This document shows, piece after piece, positions 25,601 through 38,393 of a stretch of DNA of 64,000 nt (position 1 is the first letter of the stretch; each line of letters begins with the position of its first letter). The DNA lies in the NCBI GenBank assembly GCA_949358305.1, contig OX442317.1, forward strand, positions 1,922,001-1,986,000, written 5' to 3'. The notes beneath the pieces were generated by a model that was not told the DNA's origin, did no database searches, and saw only the letters and a program-made list of their open reading frames with translations. A program made the position numbers and the translations under genes. This DNA comes from Strigamia acuminata. Taxonomy: Eukaryota > Arthropoda > Chilopoda > Geophilomorpha > Linotaeniidae.

Positions 25601-28600
25601 TGTGTGTGCGAGGCCCGATGGCCAGGGCGGCAAGAGTTGGTGGCTTGTCGCCACTTCAATAAAATTAAATTAATGCTGATTGGCTGCCGTGATTCATGGC
25701 CCGTGGTCAGTTTGTGTCGGACTTAGCGTTCCCCGTGCGGATTATCCGATATAATGTTTCCAATTGATGCAAATTCGTGTTATTTCTCGACATTTCCGGC
25801 GAAATAAATTGGGCCTTGTGGTTTTTTTTGTTCTTTTTGTTCCTTTTTTGTGTCGCGTGCAAATTGGGGTGAGTGCTGGAGGCGGGGTCAGTGGGCAGTG
25901 GGTCAGCTGGATGGTCATCAGTCAATTGATGAGTCATTGGAGCATTTGCACCCATCGATCGAGTCGGCGGAGTTTTGCGCGAGAGGGAGGGAGGGGGGAG
26001 GGAAGGAAGGAGGGTTTTCGTGTTAAAATTCATTACTTGTAGTTGTGACTTGTAGTTGGTGGTGCCCATTGCCAGACAAGCGTGTCTCAAAAGCGGAGGG
26101 GGATGCACCAGGCGTGTCATTAGTGCAGCCATGAAACGGCCGTGCTCAACCTGGTTTGATGGCGATATAGTGTCAATTACTCGTTCCCCTCACTCTTTTC
26201 CAGTTCCATTGCAAAGATTGAAAATTGTGGGTGCGTTGCAAATTGTTTTTTTAAGCGTCTCATCACCTAAATTAATTTTACTGCGCACTTTAAACAATGG
26301 CACGCGAAAAAGTTTACAACAACTATTTTATTATTATATTATACACGCACCGAATTCTGTTTTTACACGGTCTAGATACGTTCCAGAAGAAACAAAATGT
26401 AATCTTCATTCAAAAAGTTAAAAGATTGAAAAAAAAACACTTGTAAAAATAGAATTGGGTGTATTATATGTTATATTATATTATAAAAATATGAGGTTAT
26501 TTTAGGGTCGTTTTATTTTTCGTTTCCGTCTTTTTTTGTGTTTCTGTGGCAAATGAAAAATTTACCCTCAGTTGGCAGCAGGAGGGCAATGGAAATCAAT
26601 GATGTAATACCCGGAGTTTGAGGCGTAAGGTGGAAGGGGAATTTTCATCTAGAGGTGAAGGTTCACTCCGATATGACAAATCAGAGACCTGACCATTCAT
26701 CAAACCAACTTGTAAACCCCCTGCTCCCCCCCTTCTTCCAACTTGCCCTTCTTCCCCTATACGCACTTCTGTATCCGGCTTCTCCCTCATGCTTCCCTCT
26801 CTATCCTTTGCTGATGTCCAGTACCTCCCTAGGGCAGGGTGATCATTTTCAGCAAAGTGAGAGATGTTCAAATTCGATCCCTCAGGTTGAGAGAAAAATT
26901 CAATTTGTACATTTCGACTTAACAGAAGTTGTTTGCTTTTTTTTTTAAATAAAAATAAAAAATACAGAAGAATTTTTGTTGGAAAAAAATATTGATAAAA
27001 AATTATTGTAAAAAGTTTTAAAAAATTAGAAATATAAAATTTTTTTTAAAGTTATTTTTTACTAATTAATAATTTATTATTTTTTTTTTTTTAGAGTTTA
27101 TTTGGTATTTTTTGTTTGAAAATATTTTTTTAAATATATTTTTTTGTTCTCATTCAGTGGATCGGAGGGTGAAACGCGAGAGGGGAGGAAAGTTCAATGG
27201 GGCGTCGAATTAGAGGCAGGAACGCAACGCGTGCCAAGAAAAAGTCGGTCGTAGGTAAATGTTTACCCTCACTTGCGATGACGGGTTTGTTTCTATTCTC
27301 GATGAGAAAAGGGTAACGTTGGGTGTGTCTCATTAGTGTCAGTTGGAATGTCGTCTCTGATCTGAAACGCGCTGTACCTTAACTCGAAACGGAAGTAACT
27401 AAAGGGATAAAATAAAAATATATAAAAAAAAAAATTGCAGTGTAGATTTGAAAGCGATTTTTTTTCCATTTCTTTTATTTTTTTATCTTCGCCCCATCAC
27501 ACATACCGGGTCGTTTCGTCTCACAGATTTGCGTCTGATCCTAAATGGATGAGACGAGATTTATCATTCGGGGCATGAGAGTGATGCTTAAATTTTTTTT
27601 TTAACTTGTTAATTCTTACGCGGGAGAATAATTTGTAATTTGACATTGAAGATGGAGGAGGGCGAAAAGTAATATGATGTGATATTTTGGTTGAGGAAAA
27701 AAAAAGTTTGACAAATCGTTGTAAAGCGCCTTAAAAGTGGTGTAACATTTCAAAGTGTTGCACTTACATTTAACTCCATTTATCATCTGAAATGCTAGTC
27801 GTTTGTGATGACGCTATTTATATAGAAAAGTAAAGCTTGATATGTGAATAATTATATACAAATGACCCTTCATTGCATTTTTATATATATATTTTTTTTA
27901 TTTTTTAAAAAAATGGATAATAAAAAAAAATTTAAATTGTGTCAAGCTTTCCTGCCCAGCTTTTCATTTCACTTTGATGTGTAAAAAAAAAAGAAATTTT
28001 ACTGGGTGGAAAAAAAAAATGTTGAGGTCTCTCGTCTATCCGAAAAACTAATGACGAAATTCCTGTAGACCCAGATGCCACACAAAGTTGAAGAACATAA
28101 GAAAACTCGAGCATTTATTTCAACTTGCACTCGTGTTCCTTGTAATTTAAGCCGAAAATTCCATTTACTTTCCAAAAGCGAATGTGCGCAGAGACACACA
28201 CACACACGTCATTAATTTGACATTGTAGACATCCCATCGACGACCCCCACTAATCTTTTTCACCACACCCTTTTTAACCCCGATACAACGCAACAGCGAG
28301 CCTCGTTACGCGGCAAAACGAAGATGGCTGATAAAATTTGACGCAAAATCAAAAGGCGTTAATGGGCAGACAAAGCAGCAAACTGGGATTAGGTGGATGG
28401 CAGCGGTGTAGGAAGTGCAAATGGTGTATTATTTGGAGAGAAGGGGGTATAATCGCGTATTCATTAAAGTGATAAGTGTCCCTTAATGTGTCCTACCTGC
28501 GTGGGAGTTAAGTACAGGAAAACCGTGGCACACTGCTGATTTCTCGCATCCAGCAGTGTCTTTGCGATAATCATCTGGGCGGAAATTAACAGAGAAACGA

Positions 28601-29787
28601 GGATAATGAATCACAAAAGGGGCCGAGTGTATGAATGCAAAGTAAGAGCAGTTTTACAACTGTGTGAGAAATAATTTCGTGTCGTTTTACTGCTACACCG
28701 TTGCACTTGCACGGTGGAAGTCGCTCGGTGGTGCTGGGTACGCTCAACCCGCCCTTTCGCTGATTTACGACTCGGGTAATTGAAATAAATAAAAGATGCA
28801 AAGGCTGAGATTTTAAATTGTCGCGTGAGGACGCTCGACTCGCAGAGCGGCAGAGCCCCTCTTTGTGCGGAATGTGCGAAAAAGGGCAGGGTAATGCAAT
28901 TAATGGGCTTGTGAAGTGAAGAAGGCATGTGTTGTTTGCTTTTGTTGTCACTTAACGTGGAATTAGGGACAGCGAAGAGAATCAAGACGCAGAAAGAAAA
29001 AAAAATCTATCAATTGGCCTAAGTGGTTTAAAATTCGGATTAAAGTGGGAAATTTGGATTTTTGGTATTATTTTTTTGCGGCCAATAAAATTGAATTGCA
29101 GCGATTAGTCAGACAAATGGGGAAGTTTTGCTCGGGATATGAATAAGAAATAATAAATACTTGTACATTATGCAGATTTCTTTTTTTTTTATTATGGATT
29201 TATATTTAGGTTTATTTTATTTTATGCAATTGCATGAGGGACATTGAATTGATTTTTTTTATTGCTGTGTAGTGGGAAAGGAATTTGAATAAATTACAAT
29301 GGTGGATGTTGGAATTGAGGTTAGGGGTTGGGTGGAGGATATTTTCACGTGATTAGTTTTGGAGTGTGATGTGAAAAAAGGGATAAATAAAGGGGAAAAG
29401 TTGGTTGAGTGTGTGTGTTTTTTTTCTTTCTTAGTTCTCCGATTTGTAAATTGTCCTCCTGATAATGGCAGGATTTTTGGTCACAAAAAGATCACACTCA
29501 AAGAGTGAGCAAACATTATATGAAAGTCTGACAGTGACAGAACACTCTAATTGCCAAGTGAAGAAACAAAAATCTTATAGAAATACTCAGCGTGATATCC
29601 AGCCAAATGGCACGAGCCACTGATCTTGTCCTCACATCTGTTACGAGGGGACGCAAAACTTCATCTCGCAACCTAGCACCATCAAAAACAAAAATAAAAA
29701 AAAATAAAAAGCACAAACAAAAAAAGATCCATCTAAAAATGCTAGATACAGATAATAACGTCTTTTCTATTTTTTGTTAATTTTTAT

Positions 29788-29821
29788 TACTCCCTCTGTC
29801 CCAAATTATGGTATACATTTC
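29788..29821 (+). repeat. Left terminal inverted repeat of the mariner-like element
   Basis: 34 bases, identical to the reverse complement of 30551-30584. Confidence 0.9.
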
Positions 29822-30137
29822 ACTAAAAAATTCTTGATTATCGTTGGTTTTGTATATTTCTAAGATATTTTAACTGAATATCCTTCAAAATTAAGTGTGT
29901 TTGCTAACCAATGGATTGCATTATGGGTAATTAGTTTTATCATTCCGTTATTGCCGAGTTGCATCTTCTCAAAATGCACTCAAAATTAAGTGACACCTGT
30001 TGTGCTTAAAGTAAAGTGAAAATGAATTCGAAAAATGGCTGTTTCCAAAGAAAAATGACAAAATAGAATAAATTAACTGATAATCAGCAAAATTGTATAC
30101 AATAGCTCTAGCTGAAACAAAGCATTGTTAGAAATAA

Positions 30138-30251
30138 GGCACCATTGATGAAATTTGCAGGCAAATTGAAATTACTCCACTAACTATTTCACGAATTCAG
30201 CGAGAAGTTAAAAAACAATACAATGAAGGACATATTCCTGCAAAAAGATAA
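30138..30251 (+). pseudogene. Remnant of mariner transposase helix-turn-helix
   Basis: The frame reads GTIDEICRQIEITPLTISRI then QREVKKQYNEGHIPAKR and a stop. The order I-D-E-I, then T-P-L-T-I-S-R-I, is the usual pattern of a mariner/Tc1 DNA-binding helix-turn-helix (recognition helix beginning T-x-S-R-I). Upstream (from about 30057) similar but stop-ridden sequence (KLTDNQQNCIQ) suggests the preceding helix. No DDE/DDD catalytic domain follows, so this is a deletion relic inside the element. Confidence 0.6.
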
Positions 30252-30550
30252 ACATAACAATGTATTTTTGACATTGCAATGTTGTATGGAGTCAGGGGTG
30301 ATAGCAAAGAATGGCAACAATTACAAAATTCACAAATTCAGAGCAATCATTACAAGTTATTGTTATGGAGTATTATTTATTGTTATTGTTTACTTTTTAT
30401 TTTTTATTGTTATTATTTACTCCATATTATTTATTGTTTACTTAATTTATTTATAATTTAACTTATTTATATTAATTTTGCATTTTTATAATGATAAAAA
30501 TCGAATAAAACTTGAAATGTATATCATAATTTGGGACAAAAATAATAGTA

Positions 30551-30584
30551 GAAATGTATACCATAATTTGGGACAGAGGGAGTA
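30551..30584 (-). repeat. Right terminal inverted repeat of the mariner-like element
   Basis: Reverse complement of 29788-29821. The inner 24 bases are repeated with one substitution at 30514-30537, in the same orientation and 37 bases apart. Confidence 0.9.
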
Positions 30585-33500
30585 TTTGTTTTTCGCGTTT
30601 TGCTGTGTATTTTTTTTATGGGTCAATATTGGTAACTGGAAATTATACATAGGAAAGACTTGTAAAGTTGCTCGATAGATCAATAAGGTGGCATTATTTG
30701 CGCGCAGGACTGGAAGAGCAATGCGCAGCAGATGGCCCCTTGGGGAAGAAGGTGCACGAGATGAAGGGAGGCTGGGATGGATGGAGGGGCATTTTAAGCA
30801 TAGACATTCTTTGGATGACCTTAGACAAGCCGCCACTTTTTGGCCTCTACAATTTTTGACACCGACTACTTACTCATTCTCTCCCGAGGACACAGAAGGT
30901 ATTGAAGTCAAAGTGGAAACCCGTGGCAAAACTTGCTATATTGGTCTAATGCAGAGCAGCTGTGCTTACATTCGCTATCACTAGAGGGCCTTTAAGCTAT
31001 ATATGAAAGCACACAACAGGATGCGGTGTCTTTCATGCTATTGATTCTGCCTGACATCTGTAAATGTCATGCTATTGGAACAAGCAAACAAATGGATCAA
31101 ACCAAGACAACTCGCTCATTGATGCACGTGTTGGGCCATCTTTGTCTTCTAAAAAAGATCCCTTAATGACCGATGCTCATATTTTTGTCAAATTTCAAAT
31201 TAATTTTATTTTTTTAAAGTAATTTAAAAGATGGTGTGCATAGTTAAAATTGTGTAGTCGATAAAACGTGCAGATGTGCGCGGAAACGCACCGATCACGT
31301 GATGTAAAGTTTGCATCAAGTCGGCCATGTGTTTTCTAGCGATGTCGCGTATGGGTGTCGGTCAAACCCTAGTTATGATGTAGAGTGTAGTGGGGATGGA
31401 GAGGAATGAATGGGAGGTTGTTGAGTTAATGGACTGGGTGGTTTAAGACAAATCCAGCTTGAAATTAGAAATGGGCAACGGGGGTGGAAGCCAAAGTTCT
31501 TATTGTGGTTGAAACGGTTTCTTAATGGGCTCCATTACCATCTTTCACGTAATGAGAGAAAGAGAGAAGTGAGACGCACACATAGCTCATTTGGTGCCCT
31601 CAAATGGGTTTGAGTTGCACTTTGAAACGTTGCCACTTGTGCATTTGCACACACATTTTTGTTTATTTTACCATTTTGATACTGACATTTTTTTTCGGCG
31701 CATTTTTATGTGTTTTTAAAGATTTCTTTCTCGCGCTGATGCAGCGTTTTAGCGTGTCGGGCCATTATAAATAACAAAGCGAGTGATTTTTACAATAACA
31801 TAATAAAACATTTTTTTTCACGAGACATTTTTTGTTGTTGTTTGGTTAAAAGAAAAAGAAAATAATATTTGTTTACTACATTTCCTTTCCTCCTCAATCA
31901 CGAAAGAAGAAATAGGATTTTGAAAAGAAGAAAAAAAAGTTTGTCCCTCAAACACATCCTTCCTGTTTCACTTTCACATGATCATCTCCGAAAAAGTCGC
32001 TGTGTGGATGCTCGCACAGGAAATACTCGGTTACCGTCGTGGCAGCGCGACAAGAACAGCGCGTGATTGATGGGTCGTTCCATTAAAAAGCGTGTTTTAC
32101 CCTTGACAAAGTGAATTATTAGTCGCTTGGTGTGACAATCTAAACGAGTGCATCTGGGTCATGTGATTGCGAGGACAGAGAGGGTGATGCGAGTTGATGA
32201 AGGAATGGGGGGGTCATTAAACAAAAGCGATGGCGGTGGTCTGAAAATTCAAACAAATGGAAAAAAGAAAAAAAAAATATTTTGTTTTCATTTTAGTTGC
32301 ACGTTGCACCTTCGGACACGTGCAGAGAAGCGAGAGCACGAGCAAAGAAAAAGACTCGTTTTACGATTGTACTTGTCTCGTAAAACAGCGTAGTTTTGGC
32401 ATAGTCAGCTGTGTCTAAGTTTACATAGAGTCGAAGTTTTTTTCTTTCTTTCTTTTCTTAAATAACATTTAACTTGTTGTATACGCAGGTTTTTATAGTT
32501 TGTGGTCGTGGAGGGACGAAATAGAAAAACAAAATTTGCGTGTCAGTTTTTATGTAGGGGAAAGAAGACCACCCTTGCAACAGTGTGCAACGAGTTATAT
32601 TTGGTGAGGAGTTGTCATTGGACGAGTGAAAGATGGGCTGAGTGTCAGCAGAGGAATAAAAGGAGGCAGGACTGACGACACCCAGTGCTAAGTGCTGGAA
32701 TTGACAAATGGATACGGGTTTATTTTGGGACAAAATGTGACTAAACTCACTGGAATAGATCTCCACGGACTTGTCATTGTCTCATTCAGTGTCAAAGGGA
32801 TGTTGGATGTTGGTTGGGGATTTTTTTTTTTTTTTTTCTTTTTTTTAATATAGGTGCAGTCGGCGTTTCAAGTTTTTGCACTTGTCACTTGAATTTCTGT
32901 TTGGCCTTAAATTTTTTTTTCTGCCATCGTTTGGCTGAAATTAGCGGTCTATGACTGGCAAAATTTCAAAGGAAAAGTGAGAGAAGGGTGTTTTGGTTTG
33001 CTTCAACCTGTTTTGAGGATTGATGGCGAGGCTCCGACCTTGATGCCATTTTGTAACCATTTTGTCATCTGGGAGGTTTTTTTTTAATTTTTTGGATTTT
33101 TTTTTTTTTTGTGGGGAAAAATGTGGGAAGAAGTTATCGAGAAATATGAATGGATGGATGACAGGTTTTTGGGTATTTGTGGCACCATTTGTGGTAATAA
33201 AATATAAAATTAGTGCATCTGTTTGGGAAGTGAGTGGAGTTAAATGGGGAATTTTAATTTTGATGGAAGTGGTGAAAATTGGAACAATTTTTGGTTTGGT
33301 TTTTTTTTTTTTGTTTGGAATTGAAATTTTATCCGACAATTGTGTCGCCCAATGTTTGGTTGATAATACGTAAGTGTGGGAAACGTGAAGCCACACTTTG
33401 GTCTCGGTTTACTCGACCTTTTGAATACATATTTACGTTATCGTATTGACCCGTGCATGTCAAAATGGCAGAGCCCACCCATCGAGTTGGAATTACTTTT

Positions 33501-34565
33501 TACCTTTTGCACATGTCGTAACTTATTTAAACAATTCCAAAACAATAAAAGATTAGAAAATAAATATTTAAAAAAAAAATACATTTTGGTTTTATTTTTT
33601 TTTACATAACTTAAATTCTAAAAAAGGTAATTAGAAAAAAAATAAATGTTAGTTTTGAGTTATCATTATGTATTGCGCGCGCTCATGTATTGTTGCGATT
33701 TTATCGAGTAAACACTTGTTTTTCCTGTTCTTTTATGACTTACGAACGGTTCTGCTAGCATTACAATAAATATGGGGTCCTAGATGTTTTTGGGGGCCCA
33801 TTTGATGAGTTTTGGACGAAAAGTAAAAATAAAATGAAGTTTGAAATTTATTTTAATTGTTATTAAAGTTTTGTTGAAATTTATTGCAATACAGAGAGAA
33901 GTGTGTATGAAGAAGACTATCAATAATTCGCAAGTTTGATAATGAATCTGGTGTTGTTGAATAATGAATAGTCCTTCAACAGTTTCGCTTTTGTCTTGAA
34001 GCTGAGAGAAAGGGGAATTTGATCCCAGGAGAGTTTGAATGTATGGGTTTGGGAGAGGAGAGGGGGAAAAAATGTGCATGTGTGAAAATAAATGTTGGCA
34101 TTGTAGATTGCCCAACTTAATTAAAATGTTTAATCAAAAGAATGTGACACCTATTAAATCTTGAGAATCTATGTGTTGTCGTCTTTTGTTGTTGGCTTCA
34201 AAAGAAGTGGCTCTTTATTTTCCCCGGATCAATGTCACGTTTTACTTAATCTGAGTGTATAATTTGATGAGATGCTCTAGTGACAGTCAGTGGTGTAATT
34301 AAAAAAAGAATTACCGTCATTTGCATAGGCAAATGTATGGCCCTGTCTGCTTCGGAGAGAGAGAGAAAGAAAAACGGTACACCGAGCGGAGAGGAGACCG
34401 AGCGGATTTCAGGATAAATTACTGCGATGCGCGAGTCAAGTTTTGCAAATTAAAGACACATCTGCACTCTGCAGCCAGAAAATAAAGTCGAGATTGTTTT
34501 TTTTCTTCCTTACTTGTTCTTTTTGGATAGAAAAATAATTTTTGTTGCTTCTTTTTGTTTAATAG

Positions 34566-34618
34566 GTATTGAAAAAGTGACATTTGCAAGTTTGGATCGG
34601 CTCGCGAGGTGTTTAAAG
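34566..34618 (+). CDS. Candidate 53-base exon, plus strand
   Basis: The splice sites are excellent: acceptor TTGCTTCTTTTTGTTTAATAG and donor TTTAAAG|GTGAGTTT. Only one frame is open, reading IEKVTFASLDRLARCLK after two bases and ending in phase 0. This is a real splice-like unit on the plus strand, but whether it is coding or part of a non-coding RNA cannot be told. No family is recognised. Confidence 0.3.
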
Positions 34619-37600
34619 GTGAGTTTTTACAAAAATTTTGTAACTATAATTTTTTTTGGGTTAAAATTCCACGAAAATGACACTAGATTTTGGAATTTAT
34701 ACACTTTTTGGGCTTTTATTGGGGTTGTTCACAGTCGCACGTCGTTTTGCGAGCCATAAATACACTCGAGGTAAAGTTGTAAACTGTCCCCATGGGAAGT
34801 GCCATCGTAATTGTTTGATTTTTATTTGTGTTTAATAATTTTTTTGTAAACAAAATGCAAAAATGCGAACAAATTTCTAATTCACTCATTTCATTTAGTA
34901 TATCAATGGTTTGTCGAGAAACGAGTTTTTTTCCTTTCTTCAATGACTCGCCAATTACCGTTGAGAGCAGCATATCATGATGAACCCGAGGAAACATGCA
35001 CTTCTTTCTCAACCATATAAACACTGTACACACCCTCCTTCCTTCTCCTTATTTATTCCTTCATCCATATTTATTCCGGGATAAAACATTAGAACATTAC
35101 ACACGACGGTGAATTTAAAAACTAATCTCAGTCACACTTGAGACAATAAAAAAAAGCGAGAGAAATTTAAACGACGTGTATATAACTCGTATCAAATGGT
35201 TTTATATGAAGGAAGTGGAAGTAAATAATTTCGCAGCAAATGATAATGAAAAAACGCGAAAATAGTGTGCGATGAGTAGACAATTTCTATGCGGGACACA
35301 CACGGTTTAGCTGGAGCTGTTGTCTTGCCTGGGCCTCGCTCGCTCGGTAATTAACTTGGACCAGGTGAGAGAGAAAATTGCATGTAGGGTGCAGTGGGAT
35401 GTTTATGATGAGCGAGTGTCACTGCTGAGTATTTTACACTCGGGTGACAAGCCAACGTCATGACTTGCACGATGAGAGTGTAATGGAGGATTCATGCGCT
35501 CGTAAGTCAACAGACCAAGCAGCTACACACAGACATCCCGCCGGGCGAGAAAATGGCTCGCCCCACGTGGTCACAATCTCGCACCCCACCTCATACTGCG
35601 CGTCTGGTCAGTCGCCACTGCAAATATTGTGGCGTTTTATGCAAAACGCGTCGTCTCGGACGTTTTTACGGTGTCTCCGTGCTCGATAAAACTACATTCG
35701 TAGTCCTGCGCCGTGAAATCTGTCAAGGTGTTGCTTAAATCAGGTGGCACCAGGTTCTCTTTGAAGTGTCCCGAAATTTGTTTCCAGCTCAGCAAGACGG
35801 ACGCTGCGCAACAGGGGCATGGCGTCCGTCCTTCGTGGTTCTCCCTCATTACGGTTTTTTCTTTTCTTTTTTGCTTTGCGTCGTTCTTTTTGTCCTTTTT
35901 TTCGGTTTCATCGCTGACGTTTTTATTTTATTTTTAATTTTATTTGCCTTTTAAATGTCCCTATTTGGTGTTGTCATGGGTCATCAAAGGGAAGTCAGTG
36001 AACTGTTTTTTATTTCTCGCGATGATTAGTCGGCAGTGGAGTGTGCTTCTTCTTCTCACCGTGAGATTAATAATAAATATAATAAAGTTGGAAAATTGTA
36101 TGAAATACAGCTTTGTGAAGCGAAGAAAACGTTGCGATGCGTGCAAATTGTTTGTCCATCAATACAAAGAGAGATTAAATTAAATTAAATGACGTAAAAA
36201 ATGTAAAACAAGTTTGGGATGTGCGAACAAAAATTGGGACAAGATTTGCAACATGTGTTGGAATCGGGGATTGTGTTTGTCTGGGGTCCATCCTCTTTTG
36301 TCATTTGTTCTCCCCCTCCCCTGTTCTGCTTGATTTTACTTGTTTGAAGTGTCGTTTGTAGTAATCTTGACTGAACTGCGCCGTCATGGCCCTCCCAACC
36401 AGCTGTTGACTTTGTCACGCTAGCAAGCAAATATAATGGGCAAATAATTGGTTTCAATTGCTAGTAAAACAGAGTAACAACTTTTCGAGAGGGTGCAAAT
36501 GGAGGAAAAATATTTATTTCACATTCGAACGTACAATTTATTATATCGATTTTAATTTACCCCACCTTTAATTTAAAATATAAAATAAAAAAAAAAAAAG
36601 GCTCGACTCGTCTTTGTGTGCTCCCAAGCGGCGCCATCTAGCGCGCGTGACATGAAAGTGTTGAATTGTCCTTTAGCCCCATCTGCCTGTTTTATAGTAG
36701 CCCACGGGAGACTAGTTAACAAAAGGCATCGTGTTTTACGCCGACTAATTCGCCTAATTACACACGATGAGCCCGTGCAGACGCGCCGTTTGTCGTGTCA
36801 TCTCGCCACAGGGGAGGGAAGGACGAAAACAGGACCTTCGACACACCTGCGCACTTTTGACAGGGTCACCTGCTCTTAACCGACGATGAAGTCGTCAGTG
36901 CTCGCACCGGAATATAAAATGAAATGAAAAAAAGAAATGAAAAAATTTAAAAAAAATGGAAGCTGCAGCGCGTAAATATTAAGCGGAGCTTAAAAGGTGA
37001 GCTGTGTAGCAGTTTGTGAAGGGACAATAGAAGTGCATTAATGCATTAAGAGCGAGTGGGAAATGACAAATGGAGGGTGTAAAATGGGAATGAAAGAAAG
37101 ATGAACTTATCTTCTAATAAGCAAATAGGACGTAAATTTTTGATGCGAGACATTTGACTGAGTTATTTATTTTGTGAGTGGGAGATAAGTGTGAGTCTGA
37201 TGCATCGTTTTAATCTGCTCTCGTTTGAGGTGGTGGCGAGAGTCGTCAGCCGCCCATGGGCCTCGTCGTCCATCTCGTGGCGTGACCTGTAAATCATAGG
37301 TGGGCCGCTAGAAGGCGTATTCGGATGGATTACTCTCTAGTCCATACATCTTCATAAACAACTTGCCAGGGAACCAGGGATGATGCTCACAACTCATCTG
37401 CATAACGCAATTCCTTCTGGTCAGCAAAGCGTGCACATTTTTGTTCGAAATTTTTAGATTTTTCAGTAATTAAATAATTATTTTGTGTTTGGTTTTGTGT
37501 TGGTTTGGGATGAGTGATCGCGGGTGGTTGGTTGCTTGGTTGGTTGGTGGATGTGTAACGTTTATTGCCGGATGGGAAATGATTTGCGAGCGGTGCGAGG

Positions 37601-38221
37601 AGGACGATATTTGGCCCGGTCCTTGTAATGTTGATTTATATGCGAGTGAAAACAATGATATAAGTATCGTCTTAATTGGGATAAATCAAAAGGTAATTTA
37701 ATCAAGCCGTGGCCGCCATTGATTTTCATAAAAGTTGCGCTAAATGACATACGTTGAGCAGGTGAATGTAATTTACGCGCACTGCGCTAATTTATTTTTA
37801 GTTTTTTTTTAATATCACTTTTCATTTCAAAGTGGATTCATTGTCTACCGTTTTAATCGCATCATCTATACTAGATTTTGGAGAGTGGAAAATATGGATT
37901 AACAGTTTAACACTCCACCCCCGTTGAACTGACAAATAATAAGTGGTTGTTTGTGATGAACAATAGCATGGCGGGACAGTCGTAATAAAAATTAAATTAA
38001 ATTAAATGTTTTTCTAAATAAAGCCAGGCATGGTCGCAGTATTTGTTTTGTTGCGGATTAAGTTTTGTTGTTTATAATTTTTAAAACAGATAAAAAAAAA
38101 TGAAGACAAAAGAGGATTTGGTGGACACACACCGCCGGGCATATGAGACGCTGGGGAACGCGGAGAGAGAAGGCGGGATGCGGTTTTGATTTGTAGCTAC
38201 CCGTAGCCACATTCCTCTTAC

Positions 38222-38393
38222 CTGGTAGACACGCCTTATCAGGTGAGTGACAGTCCCCTGGACGCTTATACTTCTCTCGAGAGGGCTCTGAGCGCCAGCT
38301 GGACCGTCCATTATTCAAGGGACCCGCGCAAGGTGACGCATGTTGACCGTCCGCCGACATGACACCAAGTCCAATTATCTGCGATCTACACGC
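38222..38393 (-). CDS. Candidate 172-base exon, minus strand
   Basis: This has one of the best splice-site pairs in the window: acceptor GGCTTTTCCCACCCATTATCAG and donor CTACCAG|GTAAGAG. The frame is open for 57 codons and contains an internal methionine (VMSADGQHASPCAG). It ends SREKYKRPGDCHSPDKACLP plus one base. The sequence is Ser/Pro/Gly-rich with basic patches and no recognisable domain. The phase is 0 in, 1 out. The plus strand over the same DNA also has a good donor (TTATCAG|GTGAGT, intron starting at 38242), so strand is not certain from splice signals alone. Confidence 0.3.

Larger units (their letters stand above)
29788..30584. mobile_element. Non-autonomous Tc1/mariner element (MITE-like) with 34-bp inverted termini
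   Basis: The element is 797 bp, bounded by perfect 34-base terminal inverted repeats (29788-29821 and 30551-30584) beginning TACTCCCTCTGTCCCAAATT. The leading TA fits the TA target of the Tc1/mariner superfamily. The CTCCCTC-type end is the one known from plant Stowaway and related mariner families, here in an apparent animal genome. The interior is AT-rich and lacks an intact transposase. It keeps a remnant of an N-terminal helix-turn-helix (30138-30251). The right end is partly duplicated: a copy of the inner terminus (30514-30537) lies 37 bases before the real one. It would need a transposase supplied elsewhere. Confidence 0.88.
22892..34565. other. Non-coding stretch with the mariner-like element
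   Basis: AT-rich DNA with poly-A/T runs, no recognised exon, and open frames up to 141 codons that look like chance (Ser/Pro/His-rich on one strand, Trp/Gly/Val-rich on the other, as expected from GT-rich sequence). A possible short exon ending in MKLVFIDPCRDN before a GTGAGG donor near 24060 was noted but has no partner. Confidence 0.4.
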
